Below the pieces are notes generated by a model that saw nothing but the letters and a program-made list of their open reading frames with translations, did no database searches and was not told where the DNA came from. From [Clostridium] clostridioforme AGR2157 (GTDB lineage Bacteria; Bacillota; Clostridia; Lachnospirales; Lachnospiraceae), in NCBI RefSeq assembly GCF_000424325.1, contig NZ_KE384163.1, forward strand, positions 28,521 through 92,520: a DNA stretch of 64,000 nt. The letters run 5' to 3'. Made by a program: the position numbers and the translations under genes. Of this stretch, positions 1 to 8,428 are shown piece after piece (within the stretch, counting starts at the first letter, position 1; every line of letters begins with the position of its first letter).

Positions 1-271
1 TCATATTATGCTCATCATCTGAATCCGCGTCAGTTTTATCCGAAGGGGGCTGCTTTACGTCCTCATCCATGTCTTCAAAGGGATCGGATGGTTTCACCAC
101 TCTGGTCATAAGCCCCATGGCGTACAGTATGATGGGAATGAATACCAGGGAGAAGATGACCGCCATGAGATAATTCTTTGGCGCGCCCATGGCAGCCAAA
201 ATTATGGCCAGAATAAAAAGTCCTGCCAGCAGGACGGCTCCTATAAGGGCAAATATGCGTTTCAGTTTCAT
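1..271 (-). CDS. Small two-TM membrane protein, C-terminus cut by window edge
   Basis: Reading leftward from ATG 271 the protein begins MKLKRIFALIGAVLLAGLF. It shows two hydrophobic segments (about residues 5-27 and 36-53) separated by a short polar loop, then an acidic soluble tail rich in Asp, Glu and Lys that runs off the window. The start is preceded by AGAAAGGAG with good spacing. It lies 22 bp after the stop of the ABC-F gene on the same strand, so the two are probably co-transcribed. I do not recognise a named family, and no function can be given beyond a small integral membrane protein. Confidence 0.7.
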   Translation of the reverse strand, partial: MKLKRIFALIGAVLLAGLFILAIILAAMGAPKNYLMAVIFSLVFIPIILYAMGLMTRVVKPSDPFEDMDEDVKQPPSDKTDADSDDEHNM

Positions 272-293
272 TGAACAGCTCCTTTCTGCGGCA

Positions 294-2246
294 TCAGGCC
301 TCCTCGGCCAATTCTTCCCAGATCTGGTACAGCTTCTCCAGCTGTCCGGCTATTTCCTCTTTTTCCTTATTCAGCTCCATGAGCCTGGGCACATCGGTGT
401 AAACCTTCTCCCGGGTGAGGAGGGCGTCAATCTCGCTGTCCCTGGTCTCCAGGGCGTGAATGTAATCCTCTGTTTTCCTGAGCTCGTTCTGAATCCTGCG
501 TATGCGGGCCTGTTCTTCCTTCTGAGCCTTCCATGCCAGTTTCGGGTCGTTCTGGGAACTCTGGGAAGGCCGGTCTGAGGATTGGAAGGAATTGGGTACA
601 GAGAATGTACGGTTGTTCCTGGCTGCAAATGCGGCTTCCACAGCATCCTTTTTCTCAAGATAGTAGTCGTAGCTGCCAATGTAATTAATCAGGGACTGTC
701 CGGTCAAATCCAGAATTCTGGTGGCTGTGCGGTTGATGAAATACCGGTCATGGGATACATAGAGTACGGTTCCGGTGTAACGGCACAGGGCGCTTTCCAG
801 GATTTCCTTGGAGGTGATGTCCAGGTGGTTGGTTGGTTCGTCCAACAGCAGGAAATTGGCGTCGGAAAGCATCAGCTTGGCCAGGGAGACGCGTCCGCGC
901 TCACCGCCGCTTAAATCGCGGATTAATTTGAACACATCATCCCCTGTAAAGAGAAAGGACGCCAGGGTGTTGCGGATCTGGGTATTGTTCATGTTGGGAT
1001 AGGTGTCCTGGATTTCGTCAAACAGGGTCTTATCCATATGAAGAATCTGGTGTTCCTGGTCGTAGTAGCCGATGTGTACCTTGGAACCCAGACGTATCTC
1101 TCCGGCATCGGCGGGCAGCAGCTGGTTGATAATTTTGAGGAGAGTGGTCTTGCCGGTGCCATTGTTGCCGATGATGGCTACCCGTTCCCCGCGCTTGATT
1201 TCAAAATTTACATCCGTGAACAGGGTCTGGCTGTCAAAGGACTTGCTCAGGCCGGTGACGGTAAGCACATCCTTGCCGCTTTCCACATCCGGCTCCAGCC
1301 GGATGTCCATGGAGTCGTCGATGTCCATGGGCTTTTCCAGACGATCAATCTTTTCCAGCATCTTTTCACGGCTCTCGGCCCTGCGGATGGATTTTTCCCG
1401 GTTAAAGGATTTAAGCTTGGCAATGACCGCCTCCTGGTGCCTGATTTCCTGCTGCTGATTTAAGTATGCCCGGATTCTGGCATCCCGGAGCATGGCTTTT
1501 TTGTCGCTGTAGGCAGTGTAATTGCCGCTGAATACGGTCCCGATTCCATTGTCCAGCTCCACGATTTTTGTCACCACACGGTCCAGGAAATAACGGTCAT
1601 GGGCAACGATGATTACGCTGCCGTTGTAGGTCTTAAGGTATGTCTCCAGCCAGGCAATGGATTCCATGTCCAGGTGGTTGGTGGGCTCGTCTAAAAGCAG
1701 AATGTCAGGCTTGGTCAGCAGAAGCTTTCCCAGGGATACGCGGGTTTTCTGGCCGCCGGACAGGGCGTTGATGGGCTTTGAAAATTCCTCCTCGGCAAAG
1801 CCAAGACCCTTTAATACGCCGGTGATTTCGCTGCGGCAGGCATAGCCGCCCTCCAACTCAAACTGGTGGGTCAGGCGGCTGTATTCCTCCAGCATGGCTT
1901 CCAGACGCTCGCCGGACGCGCTTTTCATGTCCAGTTCCAGGAAGCGGATGCGTTCTTCCATCTGAAGGATGGGACGCTTGACCTCCAGCAGGGCGTCGTG
2001 GATGGTGCTCTCGCTGTCCAGGTCCTGGTGCTGGGCCAGGTAGCCGATGGAGGCCCCCTTGCTCAGTGCCACGCACCCCTCGTCGGAGGCCAGTTCCCCA
2101 ATGATGATTTTCAGGAGGGTAGACTTGCCGGCGCCGTTGATTCCGACGATGGCTGCCTTTTCATGGTCCTCCAGGTGGAAGGAAACCTGCTTTAATATAT
2201 GTTTCTCTCCAAATGATTTGCTTATATTGCTGCATGATAAAATCAT
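294..2246 (-). CDS. ABC-F family ATPase (YdiF-like), ribosome-associated
   Basis: Soluble protein of 650 aa with two ABC ATPase domains and no membrane segment, the ABC-F layout. Domain 1 has Walker A GINGAGKST (about residues 35-43), signature LSGGQ and LLLDEPTNHLD. Domain 2 has GNNGTGKTT, LSGGERGR and a second LLLDEPTNHLD. A charged helical linker joins them and a coiled-coil tail follows at about 560-640. ABC-F proteins bind the ribosomal E site and act in translation or resistance to ribosome-targeting antibiotics; which applies here cannot be told from sequence. An ATG 13 codons upstream is possible, but the start at 2246 has AAAGGAG seven bases before it. It is divergent from rex, as I recall for ydiF in Bacillus. 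Confidence 0.9.
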   Translation of the reverse strand: MILSCSNISKSFGEKHILKQVSFHLEDHEKAAIVGINGAGKSTLLKIIIGELASDEGCVALSKGASIGYLAQHQDLDSESTIHDALLEVKRPILQMEERIRFLELDMKSASGERLEAMLEEYSRLTHQFELEGGYACRSEITGVLKGLGFAEEEFSKPINALSGGQKTRVSLGKLLLTKPDILLLDEPTNHLDMESIAWLETYLKTYNGSVIIVAHDRYFLDRVVTKIVELDNGIGTVFSGNYTAYSDKKAMLRDARIRAYLNQQQEIRHQEAVIAKLKSFNREKSIRRAESREKMLEKIDRLEKPMDIDDSMDIRLEPDVESGKDVLTVTGLSKSFDSQTLFTDVNFEIKRGERVAIIGNNGTGKTTLLKIINQLLPADAGEIRLGSKVHIGYYDQEHQILHMDKTLFDEIQDTYPNMNNTQIRNTLASFLFTGDDVFKLIRDLSGGERGRVSLAKLMLSDANFLLLDEPTNHLDITSKEILESALCRYTGTVLYVSHDRYFINRTATRILDLTGQSLINYIGSYDYYLEKKDAVEAAFAARNNRTFSVPNSFQSSDRPSQSSQNDPKLAWKAQKEEQARIRRIQNELRKTEDYIHALETRDSEIDALLTREKVYTDVPRLMELNKEKEEIAGQLEKLYQIWEELAEEA

Positions 2247-2284
2247 GGTAAACTCCTTTAAAAACGACATATTTAGCTCTCCCA

Positions 2285-2313
2285 AGTATAATATACGGTG
2301 ACGATTTTTTCAA
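2285..2313 (-). promoter_or_regulatory. Promoter of the ABC-F gene
   Basis: On the minus strand TTGAAA (2313-2308), a 17-bp spacer and TATACT (2290-2285) form a good sigma-A promoter about 40 bp upstream of the ABC-F start. Its -35 lies 18 bp from the -35 of the rex promoter on the other strand, so the two are back to back. Confidence 0.7.
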
Positions 2314-2331
2314 GAACATATGTAAACGTGT

Positions 2332-2360
2332 TTGACATTTTTTTGACGTCTGTTTATAAT
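2332..2360 (+). promoter_or_regulatory. Consensus sigma-A promoter of rex
   Basis: TTGACA (2332-2337), a 17-bp spacer and TATAAT (2355-2360) match the sigma-A consensus perfectly, 50 bp upstream of the rex start codon. No clear Rex operator (TTGTTA-N6-TAACAA type) is visible beside it, so autoregulation is not evident. Confidence 0.85.
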
Positions 2361-2410
2361 AGAACTATTAGAGTTTTGACAGAACTGCACAATGGGAAGG
2401 TGGATACATC

Positions 2411-3073
2411 ATGGAACGCAAGGAGATTTCGAAGGCAGTGATTTCCAGGCTGCCCCGTTATTACCGTTATTTAGGTGAATTAATAGAGGAAGGTGTGGAG
2501 CGTATATCTTCCAATGAGCTGAGCTCCAGAATGAAAGTGACCGCATCTCAGATCCGTCAGGATCTGAATAATTTCGGCGGATTCGGGCAGCAGGGATACG
2601 GCTATAATGTAAAGTACCTCTATTCGGAAATCGCCAAGATACTTGGGATTGACAGACAGCACAATGTGATCATCATCGGAGCAGGAAACCTGGGACAGGC
2701 AATTGCCAATTATACGAATTTCGAGCGCAGGGGCTTTGTTATCAGGGGAATGTTTGATATTAACCCCAAACTGATTGGCCTGGTCATCAGGGGAATTGAG
2801 ATTCGCTCCGTGGATGATTTGGAGACGTTTATCAGGGAGAATGAGATTCAGATTGCTGCTCTGACCATCCCGAAAACAAAGGCGCCGGAGATTGCGGACC
2901 GCCTGGTAAACGCGGGAATCAGGGCTATCTGGAATTTTGCCCACACGGACTTGGTGGTACCGGAGGACGTGGTGGTGGAGAACGTACACCTGTCCGAGAG
3001 CCTGATGCGTCTTTCCTACCGGGTCAGCAGCATGTACGACCTGCAGGAGGAGAAAAAGAACGCGTTAAAGTAA
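2411..3073 (+). CDS. rex: Redox-sensing transcriptional repressor Rex
   Basis: Protein of 220 aa, the family's usual length. Residues 1-80 form a winged-helix DNA-binding domain (SSRMKVTASQIRQDL then the NNFGGFGQQGYGY wing). Residues about 85-205 are a Rossmann domain with the NAD(H) motif IIIGAGNLGQA, followed by a C-terminal swapped helix. Rex represses fermentation and NADH-reoxidation genes until NADH rises. The start has GGAAGG upstream and a consensus promoter before that. acpS follows after 20 bp, so rex may head the acpS-nnr run. Confidence 0.97.
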   Translation: MERKEISKAVISRLPRYYRYLGELIEEGVERISSNELSSRMKVTASQIRQDLNNFGGFGQQGYGYNVKYLYSEIAKILGIDRQHNVIIIGAGNLGQAIANYTNFERRGFVIRGMFDINPKLIGLVIRGIEIRSVDDLETFIRENEIQIAALTIPKTKAPEIADRLVNAGIRAIWNFAHTDLVVPEDVVVENVHLSESLMRLSYRVSSMYDLQEEKKNALK

Positions 3074-3093
3074 ATGTTTAGGAAGACAGCACC

Positions 3094-3513
3094 ATGATAC
3101 TTGGAGTTGGAACGGATTTAGTTGAAATCAGACGCATGGAAAAAGCCTGTAAAAAGGATTATTTTGTGGTGCGCACATTTACGGATATGGAAAGCCGGCA
3201 AGCAAAGGGGTCCGCCTCTAAGCTGGCCGGCTCTTTTGCTGTGAAGGAAGCGGTTGCAAAGGCCCTGGGAACGGGGTTTCGGACCTTCATGCCCATCGAC
3301 GTGGAGGTGCTCAGGGACGATGTGGGAAAACCCTATGTCCGCCTTTACAGAGGCGCCCTGGCGCGGTTTCAGGAGATGGGGATGGAACGCCTGGAGGTGT
3401 CCATCACCAATACAAGGGAATATGCCATGGCGTTTGCGGTGGGAGAAGGAAGGATAAAGGAGGTACAGCCATATGAGGATGCTGGTAACGGGAAAACAGA
3501 TGAAAGCCATTGA
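3094..3513 (+). CDS. acpS: Holo-[acyl-carrier-protein] synthase
   Basis: Transfers 4'-phosphopantetheine from CoA to the serine of apo-ACP, activating fatty-acid synthesis in the cytosol. The N-terminal GVGTDLVEI carries the metal-binding Asp, and the second motif FAVKEAVAKALGTG carries the catalytic Glu and Lys. At 139 aa it is somewhat longer than the usual 120-126 aa. The extra C-terminal residues lie in the 41-bp overlap with the next gene, which begins inside acpS in another frame. The acpS-nnr-alr-mazF order recalls the acpS/alr/ndoA neighbourhood of Bacillus. Confidence 0.95.
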   Translation: MILGVGTDLVEIRRMEKACKKDYFVVRTFTDMESRQAKGSASKLAGSFAVKEAVAKALGTGFRTFMPIDVEVLRDDVGKPYVRLYRGALARFQEMGMERLEVSITNTREYAMAFAVGEGRIKEVQPYEDAGNGKTDESH

Positions 3514-5014
3514 CGCATACACCATCCATACCATAGGTGTTCCGTCCCTGGTCCTGATGGAGCGGGCAGCTCTTAAGGTGGCCCAGGCAGCGGAGAGTCT
3601 GTGGGAGAAGGGGGATACAATCTGGGCAGTGTGCGGCACCGGCAATAACGGGGCCGACGGCGTGGCGGCAGCCAGGATGCTTCATTTAAAAGGATATCCG
3701 GTGCGTGTATTCCTGGTAGGAAATCCGGATAAAGGAACAGACGAATTCAGGACGCAGATTAAGATTGCAGGCAATGTGGGCCTTTCCTCCTCGTCCTGGC
3801 AGGAGGGGGAGAAGGAAGAATGCGGCCTTCTCATAGACGCGGTGTTCGGCGTGGGACTGAGCCGCCCTGTTGAGGGGGAGTACAGGCAGTGTATTAAGAT
3901 GCTTGAGGCCAAGTCCATCCGCCGCACTGTGGCGGTGGATGTGCCGTCGGGCATCCACGGGGATACGGGGACTGTCATGGGCATAGCCCTGAGGGCTGAC
4001 CTGACCGTTACATTTGGATGGGAGAAAACCGGGACAGCCCTGTATCCGGGCCGGGAGTACGCGGGCCAGGTGGAAGTGGCTGATATCGGATTTCCCGGAC
4101 AGGCCCTGGATGCGGTGAAGGAAGCAGAGGGGACGGCGGCGGGGGATTTTGCCGTCACCTACGGTGATGATGATTTGAAACGGATTCCCAAGCGCCCTGC
4201 CTATTCCAACAAGGGAACCTTTGGAAAGGTGCTGATTGTGGCAGGCTCTAAGAATATGTGCGGGGCCGCTTACCTGAGCGCCTTATCCGCATACAGGACA
4301 GGGGCGGGACTGGTAAAAATGCTTACAGTGGAGGAAAACCGGCAGATTCTCCAGGAACGCCTGCCTGAGGCCATTATAGCCACCTACACCCCGGACCAGC
4401 TCATGGAGGGCAGGGATGAATTCAGGAAGATGATAGAAGCCCAGATGGATTGGGCTGACGTGGTGGTACTGGGACCGGGACTGGGAAATGGACCCTATGT
4501 GGAATACCTGGTGGAGGATATACTGACCAGCGCGTTCGTGCCTGTCATCATTGACGCGGACGGCCTGAACGCCATAGCGGCTCATCCATACCTTACCTCT
4601 TACTATACGGAGAATATTATCGTGACGCCCCATCTGGGGGAAATGGCCCGGCTCACAGGGGAGACCGTCGATCAGATTAAGGAGAACCTGGCAGCCACGG
4701 CCCTGGAGTATGCGGGTCGTTACGGCCTCACCTGCGTGTTAAAGGACGCAGCCACAGTCACCGCGGGACGGGACGGGAACCTGTACATCAATTACAGCGG
4801 CAACAGCGCCATGGCAAAGGCGGGTTCCGGCGACGTGCTCACAGGCATCATAGCAGGCCTGATAGCCATTGGCATGGATGAGGAGGAGGCTGCCTGTCTG
4901 GGTGTATATCTTCATGGTCGGGCAGGGGACGCGGCTGTCTCTAAAAGCGGCGCCCACAGCCTGCTGGCTTCGGAACTGGCGGATGCTGTCGGCAGTGTGA
5001 TGGCCATGGTGTAA
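3473..5014 (+). CDS. nnr: Bifunctional NAD(P)HX epimerase / ADP-dependent dehydratase
   Basis: A 513-aa fusion that repairs hydrated NADH and NADPH. The N-terminal half (about 1-215) is the YjeF_N epimerase, with CGTGNNGADG and the DAVFGVGLSR region. The C-terminal half (about 225-510) is the ribokinase-like YjeF_C dehydratase, with VLVVAGS-type KVLIVAGS, LGPGLG, IIDADGLNA and the ending AGSGDVLTGI. The start at 3473 has AAAGGAGG ten bases upstream, so the 41-bp overlap with acpS is real and suggests translational coupling. It sits downstream of the NADH sensor Rex, a fitting but unproven link. Confidence 0.95.
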   Translation: MRMLVTGKQMKAIDAYTIHTIGVPSLVLMERAALKVAQAAESLWEKGDTIWAVCGTGNNGADGVAAARMLHLKGYPVRVFLVGNPDKGTDEFRTQIKIAGNVGLSSSSWQEGEKEECGLLIDAVFGVGLSRPVEGEYRQCIKMLEAKSIRRTVAVDVPSGIHGDTGTVMGIALRADLTVTFGWEKTGTALYPGREYAGQVEVADIGFPGQALDAVKEAEGTAAGDFAVTYGDDDLKRIPKRPAYSNKGTFGKVLIVAGSKNMCGAAYLSALSAYRTGAGLVKMLTVEENRQILQERLPEAIIATYTPDQLMEGRDEFRKMIEAQMDWADVVVLGPGLGNGPYVEYLVEDILTSAFVPVIIDADGLNAIAAHPYLTSYYTENIIVTPHLGEMARLTGETVDQIKENLAATALEYAGRYGLTCVLKDAATVTAGRDGNLYINYSGNSAMAKAGSGDVLTGIIAGLIAIGMDEEEAACLGVYLHGRAGDAAVSKSGAHSLLASELADAVGSVMAMV

Positions 5015-5098
5015 TGGCTGTTCCGCCACGCCAATAATATTTTAAATACAATTGAGATTGGGCCGGGACAGGGGCCCGCGACACAGGAGGCAACAACA

Positions 5099-6289
5099 AT
5101 GAATTCTTACAGCAGAGTTTACGCAGCCATTGACCTGGATGCGGTGGAATCCAATATGAGGGCAATGAGGGACAGCCTTCCTCCTTCCACTTCCATGATC
5201 GGGGTGGTAAAGACAGACGGGTACGGACACGGGGCGGTTCCGGTGGCCAGGACCATTGCTCCTTATGTGGAAGGGTATGCGGTGGCCACCATTGACGAGG
5301 CGGTTATCCTGCGCCGCCACGGCATCCAGAAAATGATTCTGGTACTGGGTGTGACCCATGAGAGCCGTTTTGAGGATTTGGTCCGGTACGATATACGCCC
5401 GGCCATGTTCCGGTATGAGGAGGCCGGAAAATTATCTGAAACAGCTGTAAAGAACGGCGCCAGGGCAAACATACATCTGGCGGTGGATACGGGCATGAGC
5501 CGGATTGGAATGGCGCCGGATGAGGCGTCGGCAGACGAGGCGGCCAGGATATCCAGGCTTCCCGGAATCCGCATCGAGGGTATGTTTACCCATTTTGCCA
5601 GGGCAGATGAGGCGGATAAGGCATTTTATGAGGCACAGTATAAGAAATACAGGGATTTCTGTGAAATGCTCCACAGCCGGGGCGTGGATATCCCAATCCG
5701 CCACTGCTCCAACAGCGCCGGCATTGTGGAAGGGCTGGACTCCAACGGATTGGATATGGTGCGTGCCGGAATCTCCATTTACGGCCTGTATCCTTCAGAC
5801 GAGGTGGTCCGGGACAGGGTGAAGCTGGTTCCTGCCATGGAGCTTAAGAGCTTCATCACATACATAAAGACCATAGAACCAGGTACGGCCGTGAGCTATG
5901 GGGGTACCTTCGTGGCGGACCGTACCATGCGGGTGGCCACCATTCCTGTGGGATACGGGGACGGTTATCTGCGCAGTCTCTCCAACAAGGGCGCGGTGCT
6001 CATACGCGGAAAACGGGCAGGGATCCTTGGGAGGATATGCATGGACCAGTTCATGGCAGATGTTACGGACATCCCTGAGGCAGCGGAAGGAGATCAGGTG
6101 ACCCTCATTGGAAAGGATGGGGAGGAATGTATTACGGTGGAGGAGCTGGCCCGTCTGGGCGGCGGTTTCCACTATGAAATTATCTGTGGAATCGGCAAAC
6201 GGGTTCCAAGAGTCTACCTGCGGGACGGGAAGGCCATTGGGCAAAAGGATTACTTTAACGATATTTACGAGGGCTTTGGATATATGTAA
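5099..6289 (+). CDS. alr: Alanine racemase
   Basis: PLP enzyme that interconverts L- and D-alanine for peptidoglycan, 396 aa. The PLP lysine is K38 in VVKTDGYGHG. The opposing catalytic tyrosine lies in VSYGGTF of the C-terminal beta domain, followed by RVATIPVGYGDGY and ICMDQFMADVT. The TIM-barrel signature HFARADEAD and HCSNSAG are also present. The start has AGGAGG upstream. It follows nnr after 84 bp. The mazF-type gene comes 148 bp downstream, as in Bacillus, but without the antitoxin gene between them. Confidence 0.96.
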   Translation: MNSYSRVYAAIDLDAVESNMRAMRDSLPPSTSMIGVVKTDGYGHGAVPVARTIAPYVEGYAVATIDEAVILRRHGIQKMILVLGVTHESRFEDLVRYDIRPAMFRYEEAGKLSETAVKNGARANIHLAVDTGMSRIGMAPDEASADEAARISRLPGIRIEGMFTHFARADEADKAFYEAQYKKYRDFCEMLHSRGVDIPIRHCSNSAGIVEGLDSNGLDMVRAGISIYGLYPSDEVVRDRVKLVPAMELKSFITYIKTIEPGTAVSYGGTFVADRTMRVATIPVGYGDGYLRSLSNKGAVLIRGKRAGILGRICMDQFMADVTDIPEAAEGDQVTLIGKDGEECITVEELARLGGGFHYEIICGIGKRVPRVYLRDGKAIGQKDYFNDIYEGFGYM

Positions 6290-6437
6290 AAGCCTACCAG
6301 GCTCAAAGAGAACGTCTGACTCATATGTTATTAGTGTGGCGTAAAGCCGGCCGGATGCCCCAGTGTATCTGGGCTATGTATACACAGGTCAAAAATGTCA
6401 ATACTAAGATTGAATAAATTGACGGAGTGTGAACGAT

Positions 6438-6785
6438 GTGATTATCAGACGTGGAGATATTTATTATGCGGATTTGCGGCCGGTGGTGGGCTCGGAACAG
6501 GGAGGAGTGCGCCCTGTGCTGATTATCCAGAATGACGTGGGAAACAAGCACAGCCCCACGGTCATATGTGCAGCCATTACATCCAGGATGAACAAAGCCA
6601 AGCTGCCCACCCATGTGGAACTGCCCACCAGACGCTGTGCCATGATCAAGGATTCGGTCATTCTCCTGGAACAGCTGCGCACCATTGACAAACAGAGACT
6701 GAAGGAGAAAATCTGCCACATTGATGAGGAACTGCAGCAGAAGGTGGATGAGGCCCTTATGATTAGCCTGGAACTGCGTACATAA
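6438..6785 (+). CDS. mazF: MazF/NdoA-type mRNA endoribonuclease toxin
   Basis: A 115-aa PemK/MazF-fold protein. The N-terminus [20 protein letters not shown], then RPVLIIQND and the AAITS segment, match NdoA-type toxins, including the Arg and Thr/Ser used in RNA cleavage. I chose GTG 6438, with GGAG ten bases upstream, which gives the family's typical start; GTG 6429 in the same frame is too close to that site. No ribbon-helix-helix antitoxin precedes it: only a 30-codon ATG frame at 6325-6417, not recognisable as an antitoxin, lies in the gap after alr. The antitoxin may be encoded elsewhere, may be unrelated, or the protein may be housekeeping. Confidence 0.9.
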   Translation: MIIRRGDIYYADLRPVVGSEQGGVRPVLIIQNDVGNKHSPTVICAAITSRMNKAKLPTHVELPTRRCAMIKDSVILLEQLRTIDKQRLKEKICHIDEELQQKVDEALMISLELRT

Positions 6786-6823
6786 GCAGGCGGGGGCACC
6801 ATGGTCAGGAGCATAAGGCACCA

Positions 6824-6852
6824 TTGACGAAATATGAGAAAAATGATATGAT
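6824..6852 (+). promoter_or_regulatory. Promoter of the CNNM/CorC gene
   Basis: TTGACG (6824-6829), a 17-bp spacer and TATGAT (6847-6852). It lies within the upstream extension of the reading frame that follows, which supports a translation start further downstream (6953). Confidence 0.65.
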
Positions 6853-6952
6853 AAGCAGAGTTATGCCGTATTTTAGAGGTATAGCTCTGTTTTTTTGGCA
6901 GGGCCCGACGGTTATGGTGTTTCATGAGTATGAAAGGAGTCTTTTTGTCATT

Positions 6953-8428
6953 ATGGACGATGGTTATCCACCTGTCAGTATCCTCATATTGATAGGATTT
7001 ATTCTTCTGGAGGCAGTGTTTTACGGTTTTGGTTCGGCAATACAGAATGTGAACGAGGGGAAGCTGGAAGAGGAGGCGGCCGGGGGGAATAAAAAGGCTG
7101 CGCGCCTGTTAGAGATAGTGAACCGTCCCGTGCGGTTCGTCCATACCATCCAGGTCACTACCCATCTGATGGGTATGATTATAGGTGCGGCAATCCTTCC
7201 TGCCATGATTGGCATGGTGGAGCGCAGGTTCCTTCTGGGAAAGGTGCTGGCCTGGGCAGATCCGGCCCAGGTGATGGAGATGGCGGACACGCCATGGTAC
7301 AGGAATCCGTCCTGGTGGCAGTGGGCAGGGATTCTGGCCCTGGTCACCATATTTGTCCTGGTGCTGGTCATCAGTTTCGGCATAATCATACCTAAACGTC
7401 TGGCGGCCAGGGAGCCTGAGAAGTGGGGATACCATATGCTTCCGGTTGTGCTCTTCTTCGCGGGGGTATTCCTGCCCCTGACACGCCTGATTACGTTGAT
7501 TTCTTCCCTGGTGCTTAAGCCATTTGGGGTGGACCTGGCGGATGACGACGGCAACGTGACAGAGGAGGATATCATGTCCATGGTCAATGAGGGCCATGAA
7601 CAGGGTGTCCTGGAAGCGGATGAGACAGAGATGATAACCAATATCTTTGAGCTGGGAGACAAGGAAGCCGCGGATATCATGACGCACCGTACCAACATGA
7701 CGGCCCTGGACGGCAGCATGAGCCTTAAGAAAGCAGTGGATTTCATCCTGAATGAAGGCGTGAATACCCGGTATCCTGTATACGGGGAGGACATAGATGA
7801 TATCATTGGCATACTCCACATGCGCGATGCCATGGCCTTTGCGGAAAAGGAAGAGAACAAGGACAGGATGGTTATGGACATACCCGGCCTTTTGAGGGAA
7901 GCCAATTTCATACCTGAGACAAGGAACATAGACACCCTTTTCAAGGAGATGCAGTCCCGCAAGATTCACATGGAAATCGTGGTGGACGAGTACGGACAGA
8001 CAGCCGGTCTTCTCACCATGGAGGATATACTGGAAGAAATCGTGGGCAACATCATGGATGAATACGATGAGGAAGAGGATTTCATACAGGCCATGGAGGA
8101 TGGCACCTTTGTCATGAGTGGTCTTACGCCGTTAGAAGATGTGATGGAAACCCTGGATATTGAACTGCCTGAGGAGGACAGTGACACCTACGACACCCTG
8201 AACGGATATCTGGTCTCACGGCTGGACCGCATCCCTCAGGAAGGGGAGAATCCCCAGGTGGAATTCGGCGGCTGGCTCTTTGAAGTGGAGCGGGCCGGTA
8301 ATAAGATGATAGAGAGCGTCCGGGTAGTTCCTGTGCCGGAAGGCGGGAAGGCTGCGGACAGCTGGAAAGATTCGGTGGAAGAGAAGTATGATGCAGTTAA
8401 TAGAGAGTACGAAGGAGATGTTTCGTGA
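6953..8428 (+). CDS. CNNM/CorC-type (HlyC) membrane protein with CBS pair
   Basis: Protein of 491 aa. It has an N-terminal DUF21/CNNM membrane domain with about four hydrophobic segments (LILIGFILLEAVFYGFG, LMGMIIGAAILP, ILALVTIFVLVLVISFGI, and the AGVFLPLTRLI stretch). Next comes a CBS pair around ADIMTHRTNMTALD to VVDEYGQTAGLLTMEDILEEI, and a C-terminal CorC_HlyC domain. Such proteins are linked to Mg2+ or other divalent cation export. The frame extends 43 codons further upstream, but that part contains a promoter; ATG 6953 has AAAGGAG 13 bases before it. A paralogue lies at 48491-49768. Confidence 0.85.
   Translation: MDDGYPPVSILILIGFILLEAVFYGFGSAIQNVNEGKLEEEAAGGNKKAARLLEIVNRPVRFVHTIQVTTHLMGMIIGAAILPAMIGMVERRFLLGKVLAWADPAQVMEMADTPWYRNPSWWQWAGILALVTIFVLVLVISFGIIIPKRLAAREPEKWGYHMLPVVLFFAGVFLPLTRLITLISSLVLKPFGVDLADDDGNVTEEDIMSMVNEGHEQGVLEADETEMITNIFELGDKEAADIMTHRTNMTALDGSMSLKKAVDFILNEGVNTRYPVYGEDIDDIIGILHMRDAMAFAEKEENKDRMVMDIPGLLREANFIPETRNIDTLFKEMQSRKIHMEIVVDEYGQTAGLLTMEDILEEIVGNIMDEYDEEEDFIQAMEDGTFVMSGLTPLEDVMETLDIELPEEDSDTYDTLNGYLVSRLDRIPQEGENPQVEFGGWLFEVERAGNKMIESVRVVPVPEGGKAADSWKDSVEEKYDAVNREYEGDVS

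Noticed and set aside
2281..2410. Possible Rex operator in the ABC-F/rex intergenic region
   Set aside because: No sequence close to TTGTTA-N6-TAACAA could be found; the ATATG/AAACG stretch is not palindromic enough.
7021..7969. Minus-strand frames of about 290-310 codons opposite the first CNNM/CorC gene
   Set aside because: The plus strand has a clear conserved protein; the opposite frames are biased shadows rich in Ser, Arg and Met.
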